From: Palsa-504 sp963744005
GTDB lineage: Bacteria; Actinomycetota; Actinomycetes; Streptosporangiales; Streptosporangiaceae
Assembly: GCA_963744005.1 (NCBI GenBank)
Contig: CAVURU010000003.1
Location: forward strand, 1,178,001 to 1,242,000
DNA: 64,000 bases
Direction: 5' to 3'
Part shown: positions 51,512-60,357 of the stretch, one piece after another
Layout of the letters: every line of letters starts with the position of its first letter
Numbering within the stretch: the stretch's first letter is position 1
The notes under the pieces: model-generated
Told to the model about the DNA's origin: nothing
The model's database searches: none
The model's input: only the letters and a program-made list of their open reading frames with translations
Program-made: the position numbers and the translations under genes

Positions 51512-52064
51512 GGCTGAGGCGGTGGCCGTTCTGCCGCGGGCAGATGTGCCCGTCCGTGTCCAGCGGCAGCCCGCATAGCGGGCACGGCGGCCGCCCGGCC
51601 GCGACGATCTTGGCCGCGCGCTGGGCGAAGGCGCGCGCCACGCCGGGCGTGATGCGCACCCGCAGCACCCCCGGGCCGTCCGCGGGGACCTCGTCGGCCA
51701 GCGGTTCCACCGGGTCCTCGGACTCCTCCTGCGCCTCGATCACGACCATGCCGCCGTCACCGTCCCAGGCCAGCGCGATGGCGCCGACGCGGAAGTCCTC
51801 CAGCAGCGGCAGGTCGAGCGGGGCGTCGTCCTCCAGCGCGGCCGGAGCCGCGGCCGGCACCTCCGGGTCTCCGCTGGTGCGCCGCAGCACCTCGTCCAGT
51901 AGCTCGTCGATGCGCTCGGCCAGCAGGCTCACCTGGAACTTCTCCAGGGCCACGCTGGTGACGCGACCGGTGGCGGTCGCCTGCAGGTAGAAGGTCCGTT
52001 CCCCTGGCTGTCCCACCGCACCGGCTACGAACCTGTCCGGCGGGTCATAGAAGTAGACCGGCAT
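51504..52064 (-). CDS. DUF3090 family protein with C-terminal zinc motif
   Basis: Protein of 186 residues. The N-terminal domain begins MPVYFYDPPDRFVAGAVGQP and contains RTFYLQATATGRVTSV. The C-terminus has a likely zinc site, CPLCGLPLDTDGHICPRQNGH. The ATG at 52064 is four bases past the end of the MSMEG_4193-like gene, and the stop overlaps the SCO1664-family start, so the three genes are tightly coupled. The function is unknown. Confidence 0.9.
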   Translation of the reverse strand: MPVYFYDPPDRFVAGAVGQPGERTFYLQATATGRVTSVALEKFQVSLLAERIDELLDEVLRRTSGDPEVPAAAPAALEDDAPLDLPLLEDFRVGAIALAWDGDGGMVVIEAQEESEDPVEPLADEVPADGPGVLRVRITPGVARAFAQRAAKIVAAGRPPCPLCGLPLDTDGHICPRQNGHRLSHA

Positions 52065-52068
52065 AGTC

Positions 52069-52851
52069 CTATCCTCGCGTGTCCGCGGACTCGTGATGAC
52101 CATCGGGTGACAAACTCGCCGCCGGGGCGGCACCATCGGCTCCGGGGGCTTCTGGGGCTCCGCCGGACCCGCCGCCGACCGCGGCGTCGCTGGCCGCCTC
52201 ATCACCCTCAGACTTGTCGGCGGGCTTGGGCAGCAGGTCCTCCACCGCGCCGCCCCGGTCGTTCATCCGGAGCACGAACGGGCGCAGCGGCGTGTACCTG
52301 ATCACGGTCAGCGAGCAGGGGTCGGCCTGGATCCGCTGGTACTGATCGAGGTGCAGGCCCAGCGCGTCGGCCACGATGGCCTTGATGACGTCGCCGTGCG
52401 AGCAGACCAGGTAGGTGGCGTCCTCGCCGAGGCGGGCGTTCCAGTCCCGGATCGCGGTCACCGCCCGGTGCTGCATCTGGGGCATCGACTCACCGTCCGG
52501 GCCGGGGAAGGTCACCGCGCTGGGATGGGCCTGGACCACCCGCCAGAGCTTCTCCTCGGCCAGCTTCTTCAGCGGCTGGCCGGTCCAGTCCCCGTATCGG
52601 CACTCCCCCACCCGGTCATCGGTGGCGATCTGCAGGCCGTCGCGGCCGCGGGCGATGACCGCCGCGGTCTGCTGGCAGCGGTCCAGCGGGCTGGCCACGA
52701 TGGCGTCGAGCGGGAGCGGGGCGAGCCGGGCGGCCAGCGCGGTCGCCTGGGCCAGGCCGCGGTCATCCAGCGGGATGCCCGGCGTCCATCCAGTCAGCAG
52801 TTCCCCGGTGGACGCGGTAAGCCCGTGCCGCACCAGCAATACGGTCGTCAC
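52069..52851 (-). CDS. MSMEG_4193-family histidine phosphatase-like protein
   Basis: Protein of 260 residues in the histidine phosphatase superfamily. The catalytic His9 is in LLVRHGLTAST, and the second histidine is in VCSHGDVIKAIV. The fold ends near residue 205; the rest is a low-complexity acidic tail (Ala, Gly, Pro, Asp). The family is annotated as a putative phosphomutase, but the substrate is unknown. It is the first of the coupled trio with DUF3090 and SCO1664-family genes. Confidence 0.9.
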   Translation of the reverse strand: MTTVLLVRHGLTASTGELLTGWTPGIPLDDRGLAQATALAARLAPLPLDAIVASPLDRCQQTAAVIARGRDGLQIATDDRVGECRYGDWTGQPLKKLAEEKLWRVVQAHPSAVTFPGPDGESMPQMQHRAVTAIRDWNARLGEDATYLVCSHGDVIKAIVADALGLHLDQYQRIQADPCSLTVIRYTPLRPFVLRMNDRGGAVEDLLPKPADKSEGDEAASDAAVGGGSGGAPEAPGADGAAPAASLSPDGHHESADTRG

Positions 52852-52910
52852 GCTCTCTGACTGTAATGCACCCGGGTGACGGGGCCGTCCGGCCGGGGGA
52901 AGCGGGCCGG

Positions 52911-53546
52911 TCAGCCCGCTTGCGGCCAGCCGGCGTCCGCCGGGCCATGGATGACGAAGGTGGCCGAGCCGAACTGCACCACGTCCCCGGGACGGACCGG
53001 GACGGGCTCGCGGACCCGCCAGCCGTTCAGCCGGGTGCCGTTGTGCGAGCCCAGGTCGCTGAGCAGCCAGCCGTCTTCGGTGCGGTCGAGCTGGGCGTGC
53101 AGCCGCGACACCGACAGGTCGGCGATGCGCAGGTCGCAGTCGTGGGTCCGGCCGATGGTGAAGCTGGTCCCGTGGCCAGGCGGGAAGACCATCGGCGGGG
53201 GCGGCAGGGCCGGGACCGGGACGGCCACCACGGCCGGGACCGGCCCTGGTGCAGGCGGGCCGGAACTGGCCTGCGCGGAGCCCGGCGCGGCGGCCCAGCG
53301 GCCGACGGCGGCCCGCACCCGGCCCAGCAGCGTGGCCGGCCGGGGCGGCAGGTCGGCGAACAGCCCGTCGAGCTGGCCGTGGTCGCGGGCGTCCAGGGCG
53401 CTGTTCATCCGCACCATGAAGGTCTCGTGCGAGAGGCGGCCCGCGATGAACTCCTGCCGGAGCGCGCTGACCGCGCGGTCGCGCTCCGCGTCGGAAGCGC
53501 GGAGATACTCGGGCGCACCGGGCGTGTCCGCCGCCGACCCTCCCAT
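52911..53546 (-). CDS. DUF1707-FHA domain protein
   Basis: Protein of 211 residues from the ATG at 53546 (a longer start at 53606 is possible). A DUF1707 segment comes first (LRASDAERDRAVSALRQEF, then LDARDHGQLDGLFADLP). A Pro/Ala linker and then an FHA domain follow, with the phosphothreonine-binding residues in FTIGRTHDCDLRI, SVSRLHAQLD and LGSHNGTRLNG. FHA domains read Ser/Thr kinase targets. It is a candidate reader for the kinase at 35506 only in a general sense; nothing links them directly. It lies 59 bases before the MSMEG_4193 gene. Confidence 0.85.
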   Translation of the reverse strand: MGGSAADTPGAPEYLRASDAERDRAVSALRQEFIAGRLSHETFMVRMNSALDARDHGQLDGLFADLPPRPATLLGRVRAAVGRWAAAPGSAQASSGPPAPGPVPAVVAVPVPALPPPPMVFPPGHGTSFTIGRTHDCDLRIADLSVSRLHAQLDRTEDGWLLSDLGSHNGTRLNGWRVREPVPVRPGDVVQFGSATFVIHGPADAGWPQAG

Positions 53547-53622
53547 GACAGGAGTATCGGCATCATCGGCGCCGGGGGCAAGGGCGCGTCGAGGATCTCG
53601 GCGCATCCGGTCGGCCCGCGGA

Positions 53623-55878
53623 TCAGGCGGTGGTCAGGGCCGGGGTGGACATGTCCTGGCCGTCCGGGGTCTGCAGCGGGAAGTGGCAGGCGGCCATGTG
53701 ACCCGGGCCGAACGACCGGAGCTTGGGCTCCTCGTTCGCGCACAGCTCCTGTGCGAACGGGCACCGGGTGCGGAACCGGCATCCGGACGGCGGGTTGACC
53801 GGGCTGGGCAGCTCGCCGCGGATGGCAGCGCCCTGCTTGGCCCGTTCCACGGCGGGATTGGGCGCCGGGATGGTGGCGATCAGGCCGGCCGTGTAGGGAT
53901 GCGCGGCCCGCTGGTAGATGTCCTGCCCGGAGCCGATCTCGACCAGCTTGCCCAGGTACATGACGCCGATCCGCTCGGCCATGTACTTGACCACGGCCAG
54001 GTCGTGCGAGATGACCACGTAGGTCAGCCCGTGCGTGGCCTGCAGCCGCTTCATCAGGTTGAGGACCTGGGCGCGGATCGACACGTCCAGGGCGCTGACC
54101 GGCTCGTCGGCCACGATGAGGCGGGGGTTGAGGGTCAGGGCCCGGGCCAGGCCGATCCGCTGCCGCTGGCCGCCGGAGAACTCGTGCGGGTAGCGTTCCA
54201 CCGCGTTGCGGGGCAGCCCGACCTCGCCCAGCAGCTCGAAGACCCGGTCCTGCTGAGCCCGCTTGCTGCCGAGGCGCTGGATGGCCATCGGCTCCCCGAT
54301 GATCGAGCCGACGCGCATCCTCGGGTCGAGGGAGGAGTGCGGGTCCTGGAACATGAGCTGCAGGTCGCGGCGCCTGCGGCGCAGCTCGTTGCCGCTCAGC
54401 GTGGTCACGTCCATCCCGCCCAGGGTGATGTCGCCGGAGTTGGGCTTCTCCAGGGCCACGATCAGCTTGCCGAGCGTGGTCTTGCCGCAGCCGGACTCGC
54501 CGACCAGCCCGAACGTGGTCCCGGCGGGCACCGAGAAGGACACGTCCGAGACGGCCTTGACGCTCGCCACCTGGCGGCGCAGCAGGCCGGCGGTGATCGG
54601 GTACTCCTTGACCAGGTTCTTCAGGTCGAGCAGCGGGGCGGTGCCGTTGCCGTCCCCGGAAGCGGGCGGCCCGGGCCGTTCGGTCACGTCTAGGCGGCCG
54701 TCGGCGGCCGGGACGTCAGCCGGCGTCTGCTGCTCGCCGGCCGGGGCCAGCGCCCCGTCGGCCAGCGCCCCGTCGGCCAGCGGCGCGTCGGTGACGAGGC
54801 CGGCCCGGTCGCCCGCCGCGGCCTGGGCCAGGCTCTCGGCGTCGGAGCCGACCAGCCCGGTGCTGACCGCGTCCGGTCCCTGGGCGCCGATCACGGCCAG
54901 GACGAGCGGGCCGTCCACCGGGTGCCAGCAGGAGAACTGATGGTCGGGCGTCGGGCCGGACAGCGGGGGCTCCTCGGACCGGCACTTGTCGCTGGCCCGC
55001 GGGCAGCGGGGGGCGAACCGGCAGCCCGCGGGCGGGTGGGCCAGGTCGGGCGGCAGGCCGGGGACGGCGTGCAGCGCCTTGCTGGCGTCCTGGTCGAGCT
55101 GCGGGATAGAAGCGAGCAGGCCCTGGGTGTAGGGGTGGTGCATCGACTCGAACAGCTCGACCGCGTCGGCGGTCTCGACGACCCGGCCGGCGTACATGAC
55201 GTTGACCCGGTCGGCGTGGCCGGCGATCACGCCCATGTCGTGGGTGATGAGCAGCATGGCCATGCCCAGGCGGTCCTTCAGGTCCCGGAGCAGGGTCAGG
55301 ATCTGGGCCTGGATGGTGACGTCCAGGGCGGTGGTCGGCTCGTCGGCGATGAGCAGCTTGGGCTCGTTGGCCAGCGCCATCGCGATCATCACGCGCTGCC
55401 GCAGGCCGCCGGACAGCTGGTGCGGGTAGTCATCGAGCCGTTCCTTGGGCCGGGGCAGGCCGACCAGGGACAGCACCTCCAGGGCCCGCTCCCTGGCCTC
55501 GGACCTCGACGCGCCGCGGTGCAGCTGGACCGGCTCGGCGACCTGGTAGCCGATGGTCTTGGTCGGGTCGAGGGAGGTCAGCGGATCCTGGAAGATCATG
55601 CCGATCTCGTTGCCGCGGATGGCCCGCAGCTCGTCCTGCTTGAGGCCGACGAGCTCGCGGTCGTTGAGCTTGATCGAGCCGCCCACGATGGAGCCGCCCG
55701 GGGGAAGCAGGCCCATGATCGACAGGCCGGTCATGGACTTCCCGCAGCCCGACTCGCCGACGACGCCGAGCGTCTCTCCCGCCTCGATGCTCAGGTCGAC
55801 GTTGCCCACGGCCTGGACCACGGAACTGGTCAGCTTGATGTGCGTCGACAGGTCCTTGATGTCAAGCACGGGCGCCAT
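53623..55878 (-). CDS. Fused oligopeptide/dipeptide ABC transporter ATPase (DppD-DppF in one chain)
   Basis: Single protein of 751 residues with two complete ATPase modules. The first (about 1-330) has GESGCGKS, LSGGLRQRV and LLIADEPTTALD. A disordered Ala/Asp-rich linker (about 340-425) contains a short repeat (LADGALADGALA). The second module has GESGCGKT, FSGGQRQRIG and LIVADEPVSALD. Each ends with the cysteine-containing oligopeptide region (CRFAPRCPRASDKC and CRFRTRCPFAQELC). The ATG at 55878 is the only start before the first module. It belongs to the second peptide-type operon. Confidence 0.93.
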   Translation of the reverse strand: MAPVLDIKDLSTHIKLTSSVVQAVGNVDLSIEAGETLGVVGESGCGKSMTGLSIMGLLPPGGSIVGGSIKLNDRELVGLKQDELRAIRGNEIGMIFQDPLTSLDPTKTIGYQVAEPVQLHRGASRSEARERALEVLSLVGLPRPKERLDDYPHQLSGGLRQRVMIAMALANEPKLLIADEPTTALDVTIQAQILTLLRDLKDRLGMAMLLITHDMGVIAGHADRVNVMYAGRVVETADAVELFESMHHPYTQGLLASIPQLDQDASKALHAVPGLPPDLAHPPAGCRFAPRCPRASDKCRSEEPPLSGPTPDHQFSCWHPVDGPLVLAVIGAQGPDAVSTGLVGSDAESLAQAAAGDRAGLVTDAPLADGALADGALAPAGEQQTPADVPAADGRLDVTERPGPPASGDGNGTAPLLDLKNLVKEYPITAGLLRRQVASVKAVSDVSFSVPAGTTFGLVGESGCGKTTLGKLIVALEKPNSGDITLGGMDVTTLSGNELRRRRRDLQLMFQDPHSSLDPRMRVGSIIGEPMAIQRLGSKRAQQDRVFELLGEVGLPRNAVERYPHEFSGGQRQRIGLARALTLNPRLIVADEPVSALDVSIRAQVLNLMKRLQATHGLTYVVISHDLAVVKYMAERIGVMYLGKLVEIGSGQDIYQRAAHPYTAGLIATIPAPNPAVERAKQGAAIRGELPSPVNPPSGCRFRTRCPFAQELCANEEPKLRSFGPGHMAACHFPLQTPDGQDMSTPALTTA

Positions 55879-55937
55879 GGCGGCGATTACCTCTCGTTCG
55901 TGACGGCTGTTCGGCGGGTACCCGGCAGGGGCGGGCG

Positions 55938-56861
55938 CTAACGGCGTCTGAGCCGGACGTCCAGGGAGTCCCGGAGCGCGTCTCCGATGAAGTTCAGCGC
56001 CATCACGGTCAGCACGATGCAGGCGCCGACCGGATAGATGAGCCACCAGTAGCCGTCCTGCATGTACTGGATGCCGTCGGAGATCATGTCGCCCCAGTCG
56101 GTGTTGGGGTAGTGCAGGCCGAAGCCGAGGAAGCCGACGTAGGCGACGGCCAGGATGGCGTCGGCCACCTGGAACGTCACGTTGACGATCATCACGCCGA
56201 GCGCGTTCGGGAGCAGGTGCTTGCGGATCAGCCGCCAGCTGCCCGCGCCCGCCGCCCGCGCGGCCAGGACGAAGTCGCGTTCCCTGATGGAAAGCACCTC
56301 GCCGCGCACCAGCCGGGCCGGGACCTGCCACGAGAACCCGCCGATGACCAGGGACAAGGACAGCACGGTGGCGCCGTACCTGACGGCCAGGATCAGCACG
56401 ACGAACAGGAACGGGACCGACAGGAAGATGTCGACCACGCGCATCAGCACGGTGTCGGTGAACCCGCCGGCCAGCCCGGCGATCGCGCCGACCAGGGAGC
56501 CGATGGTGATGGCGACGAAGGCGGCGAAGAAGCCGATCTCCAGGGCGTCCTGGCCGCCCTTCATGAGCTGGCCCAGGACGTCGAAGCCGTTGATGTCCGT
56601 GCCGAGCGGGTGCCCGGCGCCCGGCGGGTCGTGCGAGTCGATCAGGCTCACCTGGCTCACGTTGCCGTGGTAGAAGAGCGGGCCGAGGAAGCAGAACACC
56701 ACCATGAAGACCAGGATGATCAGGCCGATGACGGCCAGCCGGTTATGCATGAACTCGCGGAGGGCCAGACGCCACCCGCTCTGGACCGCGCCGACCTCGC
56801 CGGCCTCAGGGGCGCGGGTGGTGTCCAGCGGGGGGAGCGATGCCTGGGGCGCTGCTGCCAC
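55938..56861 (-). CDS. Peptide-type ABC transporter permease (DppC-like)
   Basis: Inner-membrane permease of 307 residues. A cytoplasmic N-terminus with REFMHNRLAVIGLIIL leads to about six helices. The coupling loop is RDFVLAARAAGAGSWRLIRK and the end is NFIGDALRDSLDVRLRRR, the usual family end. Intact, unlike the upstream permease. It is 25 bases after the DppB-like gene and 59 bases before the fused ATPase. Confidence 0.93.
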   Translation of the reverse strand: MAAAPQASLPPLDTTRAPEAGEVGAVQSGWRLALREFMHNRLAVIGLIILVFMVVFCFLGPLFYHGNVSQVSLIDSHDPPGAGHPLGTDINGFDVLGQLMKGGQDALEIGFFAAFVAITIGSLVGAIAGLAGGFTDTVLMRVVDIFLSVPFLFVVLILAVRYGATVLSLSLVIGGFSWQVPARLVRGEVLSIRERDFVLAARAAGAGSWRLIRKHLLPNALGVMIVNVTFQVADAILAVAYVGFLGFGLHYPNTDWGDMISDGIQYMQDGYWWLIYPVGACIVLTVMALNFIGDALRDSLDVRLRRR

Positions 56862-56886
56862 GATGGCCTCCTTTCTGCCCGGCCGG

Positions 56887-57838
56887 TCAGGCCAGCCGGA
56901 TACGCGGGTCGGCCGCGGTCAGCGCGAGGTCCGCGATCAGATTGCCCAGGACGACGAAGACGGCGCCGAGCAGGGTGTAGGCCAGCAGCACCGGATAGTC
57001 CTCCTTGCCCAGGCTGTTGTAGAACAGCAGGCCCAGGCCCTGGTAGTTGAACAGGGTCTCGATGATCAGGTTCCCGGCCAGCAGGGCCGGGAGGAACAGC
57101 CCGATCAGGGTGATCATCGGCAGCGACGCGTTGCGCACCATGTGCCGCGACAGCACCAGCCGCTCGGGCAGGCCCTTGGCCCGCGCCACCTTGATGTAGT
57201 CCTGGGCCAGCACGTCGATCGACGACGACCGCATGTACCGGGAGAAGTTGGCCACGGTGAGCAGCGTGAGGGTCAGGATCGGGCAGGGACATGTCAGTGC
57301 CAGTCACCGATGCACGGCCCAGATCGAGGTGGACTGGCTGGCCTCGAAGCCGAAGATGGGGAAGGACAGGGCGAAGACCTGGATGAGGATGAGCCCGAGC
57401 AAGAAGGACGGCATCGAGTACAGGATGAAGGCCCCGCTGGTGGCCAGTTGTCGCCGAGGGAGTTGCGCCGGACGGCCTGGAAGATGCCGAGCGGCAGGGC
57501 GATGATGATGGCGAACAGCAGCGAGATGCCGGACAGGTAGATGCTGCGGGCCAGCCGCTCGGCGAACAGCGCGCCCACGGTCTGGTTGCTCGCGTAGGAG
57601 TAGCCCAGGTTGCCGTGCAGCAGGCCGTTCATGTAGCTGAGGTACTGCACGATCAGCGGGCCGGTCGAAGCCGTTTTCCTGGTTCCAAGCGTTGACTTGC
57701 TGGGCCGTCGGCGCGCAGGCCGAGCACGGCCCGGGCCGGCGACGGGAAGACCGCGTGCAGCAGGAGATAAATGAAGATGGAGATGCCGATCAGGACGATG
57801 ATGGACGTCCCGAGCCGGCGCAGCAGGTAGGCGGTCAC
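56887..57838 (-). CDS. Peptide-type ABC transporter permease (DppB-like), several frameshifts
   Basis: Inner-membrane permease, about 315 residues once the frame is restored. It starts GTG at 57838 (TAYLLRRLGTSIIVLIGISI after AAGGAGG) and ends LADLALTAADPRIRLA. The coupling loop DYIKVARAKGLPERLVLSRH is intact. Single-base changes break the frame near 57715, 57665, 57445 and at two or more points between 57270 and 57310. Each frame segment is normal permease sequence, with no codon decay between breaks. Sequencing error is more likely than a pseudogene. Confidence 0.8.
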
Positions 57839-57865
57839 CGGTGGGGAGCCCTCCTTCCAGGCTGG

Positions 57866-57902
57866 TGGCCTGCCTCCCGGTGTATCACCGGGAGGCAGGC
57901 CA
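57866..57902 (-). promoter_or_regulatory. Intercistronic perfect hairpin between the binding-protein and permease genes
   Basis: A perfect stem of at least 16 bases (57867-57882, GGCCTGCCTCCCGGTG, with 57886-57901) closes on the three-base loop TAT and has one more A-T pair outside. It lies 29 bases past the binding-protein stop and 28 bases before the DppB-like start, the same place as the hairpin in the first opp operon. It may act as a partial terminator or mRNA 3'-end protector. Confidence 0.72.
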
Positions 57903-57930
57903 GTCCAGCAGGCGTTACGTGCCAGTAACT

Positions 57931-59847
57931 CTACTTGGTCAGGTACCAGAACTCCGGCGTGGCGGTAGTACTGGGTCAGGTTCTCCAAGGCCTCGGGACG
58001 GGACGACGAGATGTTGTCTTCCAGGCCCAGATGTGGTCCGGGTTGGGCTGCCACAGCACCGGCAGGTCCGTGGCCAGGAAGGACAGCTCGTTGGACACCG
58101 CGGTCGGGTTGGCGCTGGTGATGGACGCGTTGATCAGCTGGTCGGCGGTCGGGTTGCTGTAGTCGCCGAGCTGGCCGGACCCGCTGGTGTTGAACAGGCC
58201 GAACGTGGTGGGGTAGGTGGACATCGGTCTCGCCGCCGAAGTCCTCCATGGCCCACTTGTTGTCGTTCGCCGGCGACGCGGGTCGATGTAGTTGTGCGAT
58301 CATGAAGTTGAAGTTGCTGCTCTGCAGCGTGATGTTGATCCCGGCCTGCTTCGCGTTGGAGGCCAGGTCCTCGACCTCCTGGGTGATACGGCGCGACGGC
58401 GTTGTAGATCAGGTTGAAGGCCAGCTTGGTGCCGGCCGGGATGCCGGCGCCGCACTCGCCCGGCGCCGGTGCCCGCGCTTGGCGCAGGTGTCGGTGCCGT
58501 TCGGGACGACGTTCCAGCCGTTGGCCTTCAGCAGTGCTGACCGCGGTGGCGACGCTGAACGGGTACGGGTTGGTCGCTGCGTTGGCCGGCAGGTACGGGC
58601 TCTGCGGGTAGGCCGGGATCGGGCCGTAGACCGGCGCGCCCGCCCCGTGCATGAAGGCCTTGATCCGGCCCTGCTGGTCCTCCAGGTGCTGCATCGCCTG
58701 CCGGAAGTACAGCTGGTTGACGATGTTGTTGAAGTCGCCGGTCTTGTCCTTGAAGTTGTAGTGCGGCGAAGTAGTCATGCCGAAGTCGGGCATGCCGTAG
58801 TAGTTGTAGCCCAGGCCCTTGAGCGACTTGGCATCTGCGGCACGTCCTCCGGCGGGATGAAGCCGACGTCGACCGACTTGCTCTTGACCGCGTTGAACTG
58901 CGCGGCGTTCGAGGTGAAGGGCAGCCCGCGAAGGTGGACATCGGGGTCACGTGCGGGCCGCTGTAGCTGGTGTTCGGGACCATGCGTGAACGCGCCGGTG
59001 GTGGCGTTGAAGGACTGGAGCTTGTACGGTCCGTCCACGACCTGCCACAGCGGGTTGGTGGCGTAGGTGTTCACCGACTTGGACTGCGCGGTGAGGTAGT
59101 TGAAGATCTTCTTCGCGTTCGCCGGGTCTGGGTGTAGTCCAGCGTCGGCGCCGCCGGCCGAGGCGTTGGCCCACTTGGTCGACGGGAAGCAGCGAGATGG
59201 ACCCGAGGATGTCCTCTTGATCCAGGTCGGGTTGACCGGCTCTTCAGGTTGATCACCAGCGTGTTGGCGTTCGGCGCCGACATGCTGGCGATCGGTGTCC
59301 GGGAAGAAGCCGGCCGCCGTAGGCGGCCCAGTTCGCCGGGGACTCCTTGACCGCCGCGATGATCTCGTCGATCGAGAAGAGCAGGTCCTTGGCGGTGAGG
59401 GCTGGTGCCGTCGGACCACTTCCACGGCTTCAGGGAGATCGTCCACCGTCTTGTCGTCGTTGGACCAGACGGGCGCGTTCGCCGGGCTGATCGTCTCGTC
59501 GACGGTCTGCGAGGATGCCGTTGGGGGCGTAGTAGAGCGGCCGCCACATCTCGTACTCGAACAGGTAGGTGTTGTAGACCGAGTTGGACGCGGCGGTCAC
59601 CTGGGGCAGGATCCAGTTCGGCGCGTTGGCGGCCAGGTAGCCGCAGGTGATCGTGCCGGCCTTGCCGCTGGGCGGTCCCGGCCGCCGGGATCGCCCCGAT
59701 GGAGCCGGGCTGCGTCGATCCCGCCGGAGCTCGAGGTGCGAGGCGGCGCTGCCGCTGCTCCCGCTGCTGCTGCAGGCGGCGATGGCGGTGATGCTCGCCA
59801 CCGCGAGGGCGAGGGCGCCGATCCGCTTGCGTGCCGAATCTAGTCAT
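57931..59847 (-). CDS. Peptide-type substrate-binding lipoprotein (SBP_bac_5), many frameshifts
   Basis: Extracytoplasmic binding protein of the second operon, about 620-640 residues when the frame is repaired. The ATG at 59847 follows GGAGGGAGGGG. After one repair near 59829 the signal peptide and lipobox read IGALALAVASITAIAAC with the lipidated cysteine at the end. The mature part contains NAPNWILPQVTAASNSVYNT, YEMWRPLYYAPNG, NPLWQVVDGPYKLQSF and QLYFRQAMQHLEDQQGRIKA, and after a last repair it ends YYRTPEFWYLTK. More than a dozen single-base insertions and a few deletions interrupt it. It belongs to a different branch from the binding protein at 41720. Confidence 0.8.
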
Positions 59848-60357
59848 CGCCCCTCCCTCCTCGCGCTGTTCGCGCTTCTGGTCCGTCCTGGGGTCATCAG
59901 CTTGTCGCCCTTCTTTCTCGCAGTTCGCCGGTGATCCGCTCCGCACCGTCGCGGGGAAGCGGGTCGCAGTCCCCCCGGAGTTCCCGGTGCGGCCCGTCCT
60001 CCCCGGCCCTCCCCGTGCCGACCCGGGGCTTGCGCCCATGCAGGTCGGCCGGTTACCTACCGGCGTTATGAGTTAGCGAAAGCGTAAGTTGCCTTTTGCA
60101 TCGAACTCTCGCCGAAAAAGTCACAACTTGCCATCAATCCCTTGCCGGCAGCGTCCTGTCATGTCCGAGGTAGCAGCGGAATATTTCCGGATCTGTGCCC
60201 TATCGTTAACTTTGGTCACAGTAGCGCCAGCAATGACTGTATACGGAAGTCTTTCCGTCATGGCCACCTCCTGCCGGAGGATATCCGGCACGTCCGGCCG
60301 CGCCGCGGACGGCCCCCGGGTGCCGGGCTCACCGCGGCCGCGCGGTCCCCCACGTCC
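59848..60357. other. Intergenic region upstream of the second peptide transporter operon
   Basis: These 510 bases separate purU (stop at 60358) from the binding-protein start; both are on the minus strand. No gene is supported. The stretch 60060-60250 is relatively AT-rich and is the likely promoter zone. An inverted repeat GCCGGT-TACCT-ACCGGC at 60048-60064 is a possible operator. A GC-rich, partly self-complementary stretch near 60297-60345 could end purU transcription. Confidence 0.5.
60048..60064. promoter_or_regulatory. Inverted repeat, possible operator of the second peptide operon
   Basis: GCCGGT and ACCGGC form a perfect six-base inverted repeat around TACCT, about 200 bases upstream of the binding-protein start and beside the AT-richer patch. 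Short palindromes of this kind occur by chance in GC-rich DNA, so this is tentative. Confidence 0.3.
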
